Below, in pieces: positions 1-6,502 of a stretch of DNA of 12,453 bases. The stretch is from positions 1 to 12,453 of the forward strand of contig DASVLP010000022.1 in the NCBI GenBank assembly GCA_036384795.1, written 5' to 3'. Position numbers and translations under genes: made by a program. Under the pieces are notes generated by a model that was given only the letters and a program-made list of their open reading frames with translations, did no database searches and was not told the DNA's origin. This DNA comes from Andeanibacterium sp036384795 (GTDB taxonomy: Bacteria > Pseudomonadota > Alphaproteobacteria > Sphingomonadales > Sphingomonadaceae). Within the stretch, counting starts at the first letter, position 1; the number at the start of each line of letters is the position of its first letter.

Positions 1-167
1 AAGGCCGCGATCGAGAGGATGTGGATCGATTGCCCGGTCGGGATCACCCAGAAATGGGTCTGCAGCCACAGGCTGAACCCGGTTCCCGAAAGCCACAGCG
101 AGAACTCGGTCAGCTGCGTCCCGCGCAGCCACTCCGTGAACTGATATAGATAGTCGCTAAAAGACAT
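1..167 (-). CDS. DUF6644-like small membrane protein, N-terminal part (cut by window edge)
   Basis: Only the first 55 residues are visible; the gene continues beyond the left edge. The peptide starts MSFSDYLYQFTEWLRG and continues through FSLWLQTHFWVIPTG (31-45) into the start of a hydrophobic segment ending IHILSIAA. There is no cleavable signal peptide, so this looks like an amphipathic N-terminus leading into a first membrane helix. I recognise it from memory as resembling the uncharacterised DUF6644 membrane family, which is found near DUF6152 genes; this is not certain. His38 and His49 could be haem ligands, but that is speculation. The start at 167 is preceded by a purine-rich GGAGAAGGA (about 12 bases upstream); an in-frame ATG at 191 is possible but would place that ribosome binding site inside the coding sequence. 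The gene is divergent from the PQQ dehydrogenase operon and shares its 220-base intergenic region. Confidence 0.6.
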   Translation of the reverse strand, partial: MSFSDYLYQFTEWLRGTQLTEFSLWLSGTGFSLWLQTHFWVIPTGQSIHILSIAA

Positions 168-239
168 CAGCGAATTGCATCCTTCTCCCATGAGGCGTGC
201 CGCGCGCGATGCATCGGCGGTTCCCCCAATTGCCGAAAC

Positions 240-261
240 GGCGCCGCGCAGGGGCGGCGCC
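240..261. repeat. Perfect 8-bp GC inverted repeat in the divergent intergenic region
   Basis: GGCGCCGC at 240-247 pairs exactly with GCGGCGCC at 254-261, with a 6-base loop GCAGGG. Neither side is followed by a proper T tract (AAAATTTG on the plus side, GTTTCGG on the minus side), so it is not a standard terminator. If the minus-strand promoter lies near 300-330, this hairpin would sit in the leader of the DUF6644-like mRNA and could act as an attenuator or stability element. The pairing is seen directly; the role is inferred. Confidence 0.5.
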
Positions 262-290
262 AAAATTTGCCCGCCTGTAGCGAAGCAGAG

Positions 291-331
291 TTGTCACGGC
301 AACTATCCTTGTCTAGGACAAAGTCAATCAA
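291..331. promoter_or_regulatory. Candidate divergent promoters overlapping a palindromic operator
   Basis: A perfect inverted repeat TTGTC-TAG-GACAA lies at 309-321. On the plus strand, TTGTCA (291-296), a 17-base spacer and TAGGAC (314-319) form a weak sigma70-like promoter for the PQQ operon, with a leader of about 60 bases. On the minus strand, TTGATT (331-326), an 18-base spacer and GATAGT (307-302) could serve the divergent DUF6644-like gene. The palindrome lies within both promoters, as expected for an operator bound by a dimeric repressor such as a GntR- or TetR-type protein. No regulator gene is visible next to it. The repeat is certain; promoter and operator roles are inferred. Confidence 0.4.
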
Positions 332-387
332 CGGGTCGCAACGGCGTTCGGGCGCCAGGCGATTCCGAAGCTTAGGGAGAGAATCCG

Positions 388-2307
388 ATGCGTCTGGCCG
401 GTATTCTGGGCATGGCTGCAATGTCCGCGCTCGCTGTCGGGCAGGCGGTCGCGGCGCCAGCGGACATGCCGGCCGGGGATTGGCGGACGATCAACCGCGA
501 TCTCGCCGGCACGCGCTATTCTCCGCTGGACCAAATCAACCGGGCGAACGTCGGCCAGCTCAAGCTTGCATGGAGCTACCCGCTCAAGACCTTCAACACG
601 GTGGTGCCGATCGTGGTGGGCAGCGTGATGTACTTCCCCGCCGGTTCGCGGGTGGTGGCGCTCGATGCCGACACCGGCAAGGAAATCTGGGTTCACGAAG
701 AGCCGAAGCCCACCGGCGCTCCGGGCGGCGGCGGCCTTTCCGGCCGCGGTCTGGGCTATTGGCCCGGCGACGCCCAAGACGGCCCGCGAATCCTGGTGAT
801 GGACGGCAAGAAGCTGCTCGCGCTCGACGCGAAGACCGGCCAGCCGGTGCCGGGCTTCGGCGAGGGCGGCTACGCGGCCGTCGGGCAGTCGGCCTATGGC
901 GGCACCCCGACGATCGCCGGCGATATCGCGATCATCGGCGCCGCGTCGCTCGAGAACCCGCAAGGCGATCCCGGCAATCCGCGCGCGTTCGACGTGCGCA
1001 CCGGCAAGAAATTGTGGGAATTCCAGACGGTTCCGAAGCCCGGCCAGCCCTACAACGCGACGTGGGGCGGCGGGTGGAAGGATCGCGGCGGCACCAATAT
1101 GTGGGGCTTCGCGGCAACCGTCGACATGAAGACCGGCACGGCCTATCTGCCGATCGGAAATCCGGCGCACAATTACTGGGGCGGCGACCGCCCGGGCAAC
1201 GACGTCTACGGCAACTCGCTGGTCGCGGTCGATCTCAAGACCGGCAAGTACAAATGGCATTTCCAGACGGTGCACCACGACCTGTGGGATACCGACATGC
1301 CCAGCGCCGGGCCGCTGATCCCGGTGACCATCGGCGGCAAGCAGGAAAACGTCATCGCCAACGTCAGCAAATCGAGCTGGATGTATTTCTTCAATGCCCA
1401 GACCGGCAAGCCGGTGTTTCCGGTCAAGGAAACCCCGGTGCCCAAGGGGAATGTGCCGGGCGAGTGGTATTCGCCCACCCAGCCGATCCCGCAAGTGACG
1501 CCGGCGCTCAGCCGGACATCGTTCACCAAGGCGGACATGGTCACCGCCGCCGACACCACGCCCGAGCATGCCAAGGCCTGCCAGGAGCTGTGGGACCGGA
1601 GCGGCGGGTTCATCAACGAAGGGCCGTTCACCCCGTTCGGGTTCCACAAGCAGGGCGACCCGCCCAAGTCCTATCTGCAGCTTCCGGGCGGGACCGGCGG
1701 CGTCAACTGGGGCGGCCCGGCGGCCGATCCGACCACCGGCCTGGTCTACGTCAATGCGCAGGACACGTCGCTGGTGGGCTGGGTCGAGAAGACCCAGGGC
1801 GACAAACCCTACAGTTTCGACGCCACCGCGATCGTGCCCTATGACCGCGCAAGCGTGGACGGGAAGGGCCCGTTCTTCAGCTTCAGCGCGCCGGTCGACG
1901 GCAAGTGGCCGACCAAGGGCGCCGGCGCGTTCGGCGGCGGCGGCGGTTCGGCGATGCTGCCGTGCTACAAGCCGCCATGGGGCCAGCTCGAGGCGATCGA
2001 CGCCCACACCGGCAAGATCGTGTGGGCGGTGCCGCTGGGCATCCATTCCGAGCTTCCCGAAGGCAAGCAGCTGACCGGCAATTCGGGCAGCGCGGGCCCG
2101 ACGGTGACCGCGGGCGGGCTGGTCTTCGTCGGCGCGACCAACGACAAGCTGTTCCGCGCTTTCGATTCGAAGACGGGCAAGGAGTTATGGGAGGCGCAGC
2201 TGGGCAACAACGCCAATGCGAATCCGATGAGCTATCGCGGCAACAGCGGTAAGCAATATGTCGCGATAAACGCCGGCGGTACGATTGTCGCTTACACGCT
2301 TACCTGA
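388..2307 (+). CDS. Secreted PQQ-dependent dehydrogenase (quinoprotein, glucose-dehydrogenase-like propeller)
   Basis: A 639-residue quinoprotein with an N-terminal signal peptide (about 1-23, ending GQAVAA), so it acts in the periplasm. The mature part is an eight-bladed PQQ propeller: DWRTINRDLAGTRYSPLDQI (31-50) is the usual start, and blade motifs such as ALDADTGKEIW, FDVRTGKKLW, VDLKTGKYKW, IDAHTGKIVW and FDSKTGKELW recur. HHDLWDTD at 296-303 matches the active-site segment of membrane glucose dehydrogenase. Asp301 lies 27 residues before Lys328, the same spacing as Asp466 and Lys493 of E. coli Gcd, so it is probably active. It lacks Gcd's N-terminal membrane helices, and no CxxCH haem motif is present, so electrons must go to a separate acceptor. 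The substrate, probably an alcohol, aldose or polyol, cannot be read from sequence. The start is supported by AGGGAGA at 374-380. First gene of a three-gene operon. Confidence 0.93.
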   Translation: MRLAGILGMAAMSALAVGQAVAAPADMPAGDWRTINRDLAGTRYSPLDQINRANVGQLKLAWSYPLKTFNTVVPIVVGSVMYFPAGSRVVALDADTGKEIWVHEEPKPTGAPGGGGLSGRGLGYWPGDAQDGPRILVMDGKKLLALDAKTGQPVPGFGEGGYAAVGQSAYGGTPTIAGDIAIIGAASLENPQGDPGNPRAFDVRTGKKLWEFQTVPKPGQPYNATWGGGWKDRGGTNMWGFAATVDMKTGTAYLPIGNPAHNYWGGDRPGNDVYGNSLVAVDLKTGKYKWHFQTVHHDLWDTDMPSAGPLIPVTIGGKQENVIANVSKSSWMYFFNAQTGKPVFPVKETPVPKGNVPGEWYSPTQPIPQVTPALSRTSFTKADMVTAADTTPEHAKACQELWDRSGGFINEGPFTPFGFHKQGDPPKSYLQLPGGTGGVNWGGPAADPTTGLVYVNAQDTSLVGWVEKTQGDKPYSFDATAIVPYDRASVDGKGPFFSFSAPVDGKWPTKGAGAFGGGGGSAMLPCYKPPWGQLEAIDAHTGKIVWAVPLGIHSELPEGKQLTGNSGSAGPTVTAGGLVFVGATNDKLFRAFDSKTGKELWEAQLGNNANANPMSYRGNSGKQYVAINAGGTIVAYTLT

Positions 2308-2319
2308 TAGGCGATCAGG
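2303..2319 (+). repeat. Small hairpin spanning the stop codon of the PQQ dehydrogenase gene
   Basis: CCTGAT (2303-2308), a 5-base loop AGGCG and ATCAGG (2314-2319) form a 6-bp stem over the TGA stop (2305-2307). There is no T tract, so it is unlikely to terminate transcription. It could mark an mRNA processing or stability point between the first and second genes of the operon, or be chance. Confidence 0.25.
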
Positions 2320-2341
2320 CACAGAGAGGATGGGATTAGCC

Positions 2342-3181
2342 ATGAAGAGTTTCACATTATTGGCCGCTGGCGCGGCGTTGGCGTTTGCGGCGGCGAGCGG
2401 GGCCTCGGCGCAGGATCGGCTGGGCGGCCATCCGAACCTCAACGGCGTGTGGCAGACGATCAACACGGCCAACTGGGATCTCGAGCCGCATTCGGCGCAG
2501 GAAGCCCCGGCGGCCTCGCGTCAGATCGGCGCGATCGGTGCGATTCCGCCGGGCCTGGGCGTGGTGGAAGGCGGCACGATCCCCTACAAGCCCGACGCGC
2601 TGAAGAAGCGCAACGAGCTGCGCCAGAGCGCGCCGCAGAACGATCCCGAGGCGGCCTGCTACCTGCCCGGCATCCCGCGCGCGACCTACATGAACTACCC
2701 GTTCCAGATCATCCAGGCCAACGACGGCGACCTGCTGATGGCCTATGAGTACGATTCCGCGAACCGCGTGATCCACATGGGCGATGTCGGCATCCCGCCG
2801 ATCGACACCTGGATGGGCACCTCGTACGGACACTGGGAAGGCAACACCCTGGTGGTCACCACGCTGTCGGAAAACCCAGGCGACGTGATCGCCCCGGGCG
2901 GCGCGCAGAACCCCGGCGTCACCTGGCTCGACCGTTCGGGCAACTATCTGACCGGCACCGCCACGATCGTCGAGAAGTTCACGCTCAAGGACAAGGACCA
3001 CATCGACTACGAGGTCACGATCACCGATCCGACGATCTACACCAAGGCGTGGACGATGAAGATGCCGTTGTACCGCCGCGTGGAGGACAACGCGCAGATC
3101 CTCGAGTTCAACTGCGTGCCGTTCTCGGAGCTGATGCTCTACGGCGACCTGCTGGAAAACGACGGCACGCCAAAAAAATGA
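2342..3181 (+). CDS. Secreted protein of unknown function in the PQQ dehydrogenase operon
   Basis: A 279-residue protein with a clear signal peptide (about 1-23, ending ASGASAQ), so periplasmic or secreted. I cannot assign a named family. Visible signatures are HPNLNGVWQT (30-39), a DPEAACYLPGIPR segment (101-113) and GHWEGNTLVVTT (163-174); I recall similar GVW and GHWEG(N/D)TLVV proteins encoded near DUF6152 genes in proteobacteria. Cys107 and Cys258 are the only cysteines in the mature protein and could form a disulfide. The C-terminal half is rich in predicted beta strands, suggesting a beta barrel or sandwich. No catalytic motif is recognisable. The start at 2342 sits 11 bases after GAGAGGA (2324-2330); an ATG at 2330 overlaps that site and is less likely. 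The 34-base gap to the PQQ dehydrogenase gene indicates co-transcription, so an accessory, substrate-binding or electron-transfer role is possible (inference). Confidence 0.85.
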   Translation: MKSFTLLAAGAALAFAAASGASAQDRLGGHPNLNGVWQTINTANWDLEPHSAQEAPAASRQIGAIGAIPPGLGVVEGGTIPYKPDALKKRNELRQSAPQNDPEAACYLPGIPRATYMNYPFQIIQANDGDLLMAYEYDSANRVIHMGDVGIPPIDTWMGTSYGHWEGNTLVVTTLSENPGDVIAPGGAQNPGVTWLDRSGNYLTGTATIVEKFTLKDKDHIDYEVTITDPTIYTKAWTMKMPLYRRVEDNAQILEFNCVPFSELMLYGDLLENDGTPKK

Positions 3182-3250
3182 TCCTGGACAATGGACGTTC
3201 AGGTAAAACGGCGTATATGTCGGACAAAGTCATCAAGGAGTGTGATTGCG

Positions 3251-3691
3251 ATGTTCAATAAAGCCTGGCGCGCCGCCGCGATCGGCGCAGTGCTGGCCAC
3301 CGGAGTGGCAGGCGGCACGGCCTATGCTCACCACTCGTTCGCGGCCGAATTCGACCGTGACAAGCAAGTGACCCTGAAGGGCAAAGTCATCAAGTTCGAG
3401 TGGGTGAACCCGCACTCGTGGATCCACATCGACGTGGTCGACCCGAAGACCGGCAAGCATGTCGAATGGCGCGTCGAAGGCGGTGCGCCGAGCGCGCTGC
3501 TCCGCCGCGGCTGGAACAGAAATTCGCTGCCCCCGGGCACCGACATCATCGTCCAGGCCTTCCAGGCGCGCGACGGTGATACGCGCGCGAGCGCGGCCGA
3601 AATCAGCTTCCCCAACGGGCGCACGCTGTCGCTCGGCAACCCGACCACTGAAGCGGTGGAAGCGGCGGCCAAGCGCGCGAAGGCGGACTGA
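3251..3691 (+). CDS. DUF6152 family periplasmic protein
   Basis: A 146-residue exported protein. The signal peptide (about 1-26) ends with GTAYA, and the mature chain is predicted to begin His-His-Ser-Phe, the HHSFAAEFD motif typical of DUF6152. Other family features are the VTLKGKVIKFEWVNPHSWIH block (40-59), with a conserved N-P-H-S/T, and a Glu-Trp segment (VEWRVEGGAPSALLRRGW). The fold is probably a small beta barrel. No biochemical function is known to me. A mature N-terminus starting with His, plus His55 and His59, would suit a copper or haem site, but this is inference. The start at 3251 is set by AAGGAG at 3235-3240, 10 bases upstream. It lies 69 bases after the preceding gene and is the last gene before the terminator at 3724-3754. 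Confidence 0.88.
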   Translation: MFNKAWRAAAIGAVLATGVAGGTAYAHHSFAAEFDRDKQVTLKGKVIKFEWVNPHSWIHIDVVDPKTGKHVEWRVEGGAPSALLRRGWNRNSLPPGTDIIVQAFQARDGDTRASAAEISFPNGRTLSLGNPTTEAVEAAAKRAKAD

Positions 3692-3723
3692 TCCGGGCTT
3701 AGCCTGTCGGTTTCGGAAAATAG

Positions 3724-3754
3724 GCCCCGGGCGCTCTGCGTCCGGGGCTTTTTT
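3724..3754 (+). terminator. Rho-independent terminator closing the PQQ/DUF6152 operon
   Basis: GCCCCGG (3724-3730) pairs with CCGGGGC (3742-3748) around an 11-base loop and is followed directly by six T (3749-3754). It begins 32 bases after the DUF6152 stop. The minus-strand gene ends at 3771; read that way the stem is followed by CTATTTTCC, so it may also work weakly for the convergent gene. Confidence 0.85.
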
Positions 3755-3770
3755 CTGCCGTCGACGGAGG

Positions 3771-5663
3771 TTACTTCACCAGAGCCTGGAAGCTGACCGA
3801 GAAATTGGTCGGCGCGCCGTTCGTCGATCTTCCGTTCATCGTGCCTTTGGGCTTCAGGCAGACGTATTTCACCGCCGGATCGTAGCTCGAGCTCGGGTTG
3901 TAGGTGCAGCTCGTCCATCCCGTGGGCGCAGTCGCCGAGTTCGAATAGCGGATGCCGTACGTGGTGTTCTGCGTCCAGCTTAGCCCGCTGCTCGGGCTGC
4001 CGTCGGCGAACGCCGGCGACGAGGCGGTTCCGACCGAGATCTGCGAGGGCAGTGCGTCGGCGATGAAGATCGTATCCTGGTCGATGTCGTCCGAGCCGCT
4101 GTTCTGCACGTAGATCGTGTATTTGACGATCGCACCGGGGATCATCAGCGGGTTGATCGTGCCGTTGATCGGGTCCGACACGGGGATCGAAACCTTGGTG
4201 AGGCTGAGCGTGCCGTTGGTGCTGCGCTTCTTGTTGGTGATCGTGCAGGTGATCACGTCGCCGAGCTGCGGCGTGACCGAGCCGCCCGGTGCGGTGGGCA
4301 AGTTCGTCGACGAGCCGGCCCAGTCGTTGTCGCACGACATCGTCGCGGTGTACTGATCGATGCTCGTGCTGCCGGCGCCCAGCTCGACGAACGTATAGGC
4401 GGTTCCGGCGGTTGCCTGGTATTGCGGCGTCGAAGCGTTGTTCAGCGTGCTGTTGCTGCCGGTGGTCGTGGTGGTCGCAACCACCGTGGTGCCCTGGTCG
4501 ATGTTCAATATGAACTGGTCGTTGGGAAACGCCCGCGCGGACGAGAACCGGCCGCCGCCCGTCAAGACCTTGACCAGCGTCAGGTGCGGGTAGGGCGTTT
4601 CGGTGTAGGTGCACTGCACCGCGTCGCCGAACTGCAGCGAGCCGAAATTGTACGACGTGGTGACGACGTTGTTGGGCAAGGGCGTGCTCGAACTGGTGGA
4701 GTTGGTGCATTTGAGCACCGACCGGTAATGCGCGATCGCGTTCGCGCTGCCGCCCGCCATCGCCTGGTTGAGTGTCAGCGGGATCGCCGCCGAGCTTGAG
4801 AGCGCCGCGGCGGTGAACGGGCCAAGGCCCGTCCCGCTCGAAGTGCCCGAGGCGAGCAGCGAGCCGGTTCCGGTGGCGTTGATGGTGAACGCGAACTGAT
4901 CGTCGGCATCGGCCCGCGCGGTGGCGATCTGCGTCGTCAGCCGGATCGAGGCGAAGCGCACCGCGAACATCGCGCCTTCGAGGCCGCTGCCGACCATCGT
5001 GGTGGTTACCGTCGTCGGGGTGGTCGAGCCGACGATATAGGCGCCCACGTTACCGTCGACGCCGGTCTCGGTGAACGTGGCGGTCCCCGTGCCGCCGATC
5101 GCCGGATAGGTCGAGCCGTTGATCGGCCCGACCTGGTCGAGCATCTGCCAGGTGCCGCCGTTGGTCTGGAATTTCAGCGATTCGCCGCCGTTGGTGGATT
5201 CGCCGTCGGCCGCGACGAACATGTAGTTGGTGATGGTGCCCGAGGCGGGGGGAGTGAGCGTGATGTTGGAGATCGTCACCGTCGAGCTGCCGCCGCTGCC
5301 CGTCTGATAGAGGATCGGCTTGCCGCTGATGCCCAGGAACGCGGTGTTCCCCACCGCCGCGCCCGTCCACGACGGGGTGGCCGAGGAGGTCAGCGCGTTG
5401 GCGGTCGTGACCTTCAGGGTGAAGCTCATCGTCGTGCCGTCGGGCAGGGTGTAGTTGAAGCTCTGCCCCGCGGCCGAAGTCGCCGCGGTGTTGTTGTAGC
5501 CCGACAGATCGAGCCAGCAGTAAGTCTGCCAGTCCGCCGGCCCGGTGGTGCCCTGGGAGCTTGCGTAATAGCAGCTCGCGGCCGCCGCCGGGCTGGCGAG
5601 CAGGCACGCCGCCCATACCGCCAGCAGCGCGGCAAGAAGCTTCCGGAAACCGTAGCCTGTCAT
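3771..5663 (-). CDS. CshA-like fibrillar adhesin-related secreted protein with DUF11-like C-terminus
   Basis: A 630-residue exported protein. The signal peptide (about 1-29) ends SPAAAA before SCYYASS. Residues about 31-245 match the non-repeat domain of CshA/CshB-related adhesins, with the cues YCWLDLSGYN, FTLKV, GNTAFLGISGKPILYQTG, VAADGESTNGGESLKF, LDQVGPINGSTYPAIGG and AMFAVRFASIRL. Two related beta domains follow (about 246-355 and 359-477), each with DQFxxxI...G near the start and GD(A/V)xxCTxT near the end, like the prealbumin/SpaA-type repeats in these proteins. Residues about 485-630 resemble a DUF11 domain (LSLTKVSIPVSDPING, VKYTIYVQNSG). It is Thr/Ser/Gly rich with paired cysteines. 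No sortase signal, autotransporter barrel or PEP-CTERM tail is visible, so attachment is unexplained. No strong ribosome binding site precedes the ATG. It is divergent from the DUF4402 gene. A surface or adhesion role is inferred from the family. Confidence 0.85.
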   Translation of the reverse strand: MTGYGFRKLLAALLAVWAACLLASPAAAASCYYASSQGTTGPADWQTYCWLDLSGYNNTAATSAAGQSFNYTLPDGTTMSFTLKVTTANALTSSATPSWTGAAVGNTAFLGISGKPILYQTGSGGSSTVTISNITLTPPASGTITNYMFVAADGESTNGGESLKFQTNGGTWQMLDQVGPINGSTYPAIGGTGTATFTETGVDGNVGAYIVGSTTPTTVTTTMVGSGLEGAMFAVRFASIRLTTQIATARADADDQFAFTINATGTGSLLASGTSSGTGLGPFTAAALSSSAAIPLTLNQAMAGGSANAIAHYRSVLKCTNSTSSSTPLPNNVVTTSYNFGSLQFGDAVQCTYTETPYPHLTLVKVLTGGGRFSSARAFPNDQFILNIDQGTTVVATTTTTGSNSTLNNASTPQYQATAGTAYTFVELGAGSTSIDQYTATMSCDNDWAGSSTNLPTAPGGSVTPQLGDVITCTITNKKRSTNGTLSLTKVSIPVSDPINGTINPLMIPGAIVKYTIYVQNSGSDDIDQDTIFIADALPSQISVGTASSPAFADGSPSSGLSWTQNTTYGIRYSNSATAPTGWTSCTYNPSSSYDPAVKYVCLKPKGTMNGRSTNGAPTNFSVSFQALVK

Positions 5664-5704
5664 GACTGCGTGTTTGTCATCGCACCGTTGTCCAAGCCCG
5701 AACG

Positions 5705-5734
5705 ACTAGAGGAAAATCCTTAGCGGCCCGTTAA
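5705..5734 (-). promoter_or_regulatory. Candidate sigma70-like promoter for the CshA-like gene
   Basis: On the minus strand, TTAACG (5734-5729), an 18-base spacer and TCTAGT (5710-5705) each match four of six consensus bases. This would give a leader of about 35 bases before the start at 5663. It is plausible by position only. The rest of the 256-base gap between this gene and the DUF4402 gene shows no clear motif. Confidence 0.3.
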
Positions 5735-5919
5735 GCATGGCGTGGCCGGTCCCGACGCGCCTTGCGGTTCGCGAAGCGGCGCAACCCGCGGGCTTCGCGA
5801 GGCGCGACGCAGGAAGCCCCACTGTCCGCGCACAGAGAGCTTGCCTAACAGCTGGCGTCAACGGCAAGTTAACCACGACCCGTGACGGCCCCTTATTGCG
5901 AGGCTGGTAACCCGGCCGG

Positions 5920-6468
5920 ATGGGACGGCGGCTTCTCACCAGCCTTCGCTCGGGCGCAGTTTCCACCCGGGCGGCTTGCGCGGCCATTGCTGCGTGGGCC
6001 GCGCTCGCCACCGCTGCGGCGAGCGCCAACAACAGCGCCACCGCCGCGGCGTCCGCTCACGCCGCGATCGTTGCCCGGGCGACGCTGGTGAAAGCCGACG
6101 ATCTGGCGTTCGGCTCGATCATTCCGGGCAATTCGGCCGGCGACGTCAAGATCGACGAAGACAGCTGCGCCCGCAGCGGGACCGGCGGCGTCACCCTGGT
6201 CGGCTCATCGACCCATTGCGCCCAGTTCGCCGGCCAGGCGACGTTCGGCTTCCTGATGACCACCAGCCTCGACAACACCGTCACGCTCGCGGGCGACGCC
6301 GGCGGCACGATGACCGCCACCCTGGTGCTGCGCGGCGGCGAAGGGACGACGCTGTTCCCCGGCACCGGCGTGAAGCTGTTCTGGGTCGGCGGCACCCTGC
6401 ACGTCGGGCACTACCAGACCCCGGGGACCTACACCGGCAGCTTCAATCTGAGCGTGGATTATCTCTGA
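5920..6468 (+). CDS. DUF4402 domain-containing exported protein
   Basis: A 182-residue protein with a long Ala-rich signal sequence (about 1-49) preceded by basic residues. The mature part carries the DUF4402 pattern: ADDLAFGSIIPGNSAGDVKI (59-78), a middle sheet region with a likely disulfide (Cys83, Cys100), and the closing YTGSFNLSVDYL (171-182), typical of a pilin-like Ig beta-sandwich. The family is known from genome annotation as a secreted, surface-associated protein of unknown function, often in several copies in sphingomonads. No chaperone or usher gene is nearby. The ATG at 5920 has only a distant GAGG upstream, so the start is less sure than the family; the signal peptide would remain intact with a slightly later start. 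It is convergent with the TadE-like gene that ends at 6503. Confidence 0.82.
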   Translation: MGRRLLTSLRSGAVSTRAACAAIAAWAALATAAASANNSATAAASAHAAIVARATLVKADDLAFGSIIPGNSAGDVKIDEDSCARSGTGGVTLVGSSTHCAQFAGQATFGFLMTTSLDNTVTLAGDAGGTMTATLVLRGGEGTTLFPGTGVKLFWVGGTLHVGHYQTPGTYTGSFNLSVDYL

Positions 6469-6475
6469 AGAGGCA

Positions 6476-6501
6476 GCAAGCGCCCGAGCGCGTCAGCTTG
6501 C
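6476..6501. repeat. Inverted repeat between convergent DUF4402 and TadE-like genes
   Basis: GCAAGC (6476-6481) and GCTTGC (6496-6501) are perfectly complementary with a 14-base loop that itself contains GCGC/GCGC. It fills the 34-base gap between the two stop codons. There is no T tract, so an intrinsic terminator role is only possible, not shown. Confidence 0.3.
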
Positions 6502-6502
6502 G

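Noticed and set aside
267..1844. Long open frame on the plus strand overlapping the PQQ dehydrogenase in another frame
   Set aside because: Arg/Gly-rich low-complexity translation with no domain, typical of an alternative frame of a high-GC gene; the 388-2307 frame has clear quinoprotein motifs.
328..2046. 572-codon antisense open frame over the PQQ dehydrogenase
   Set aside because: Antisense shadow due to GC-rich codon bias; translation lacks recognisable domains and has no ribosome binding site support.
3328..4710. Minus-strand open frame crossing the terminator and two real genes
   Set aside because: It runs antisense to DUF6152 and out of frame through the CshA-like gene; His/Arg-rich and without family features.
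5645..5684. Six-codon leader peptide (ATG ACA AAC ACG CAG TCA TGA) whose stop overlaps the CshA-like start
   Set aside because: No ribosome binding site precedes it, and such a short frame with an ATGA overlap can arise by chance.
5706..6041. Minus-strand frame beginning with a signal-peptide-like Ala-rich stretch
   Set aside because: The Ala-rich start is the complement of the Ala-rich signal sequence of the DUF4402 gene; the remainder has no recognisable content.
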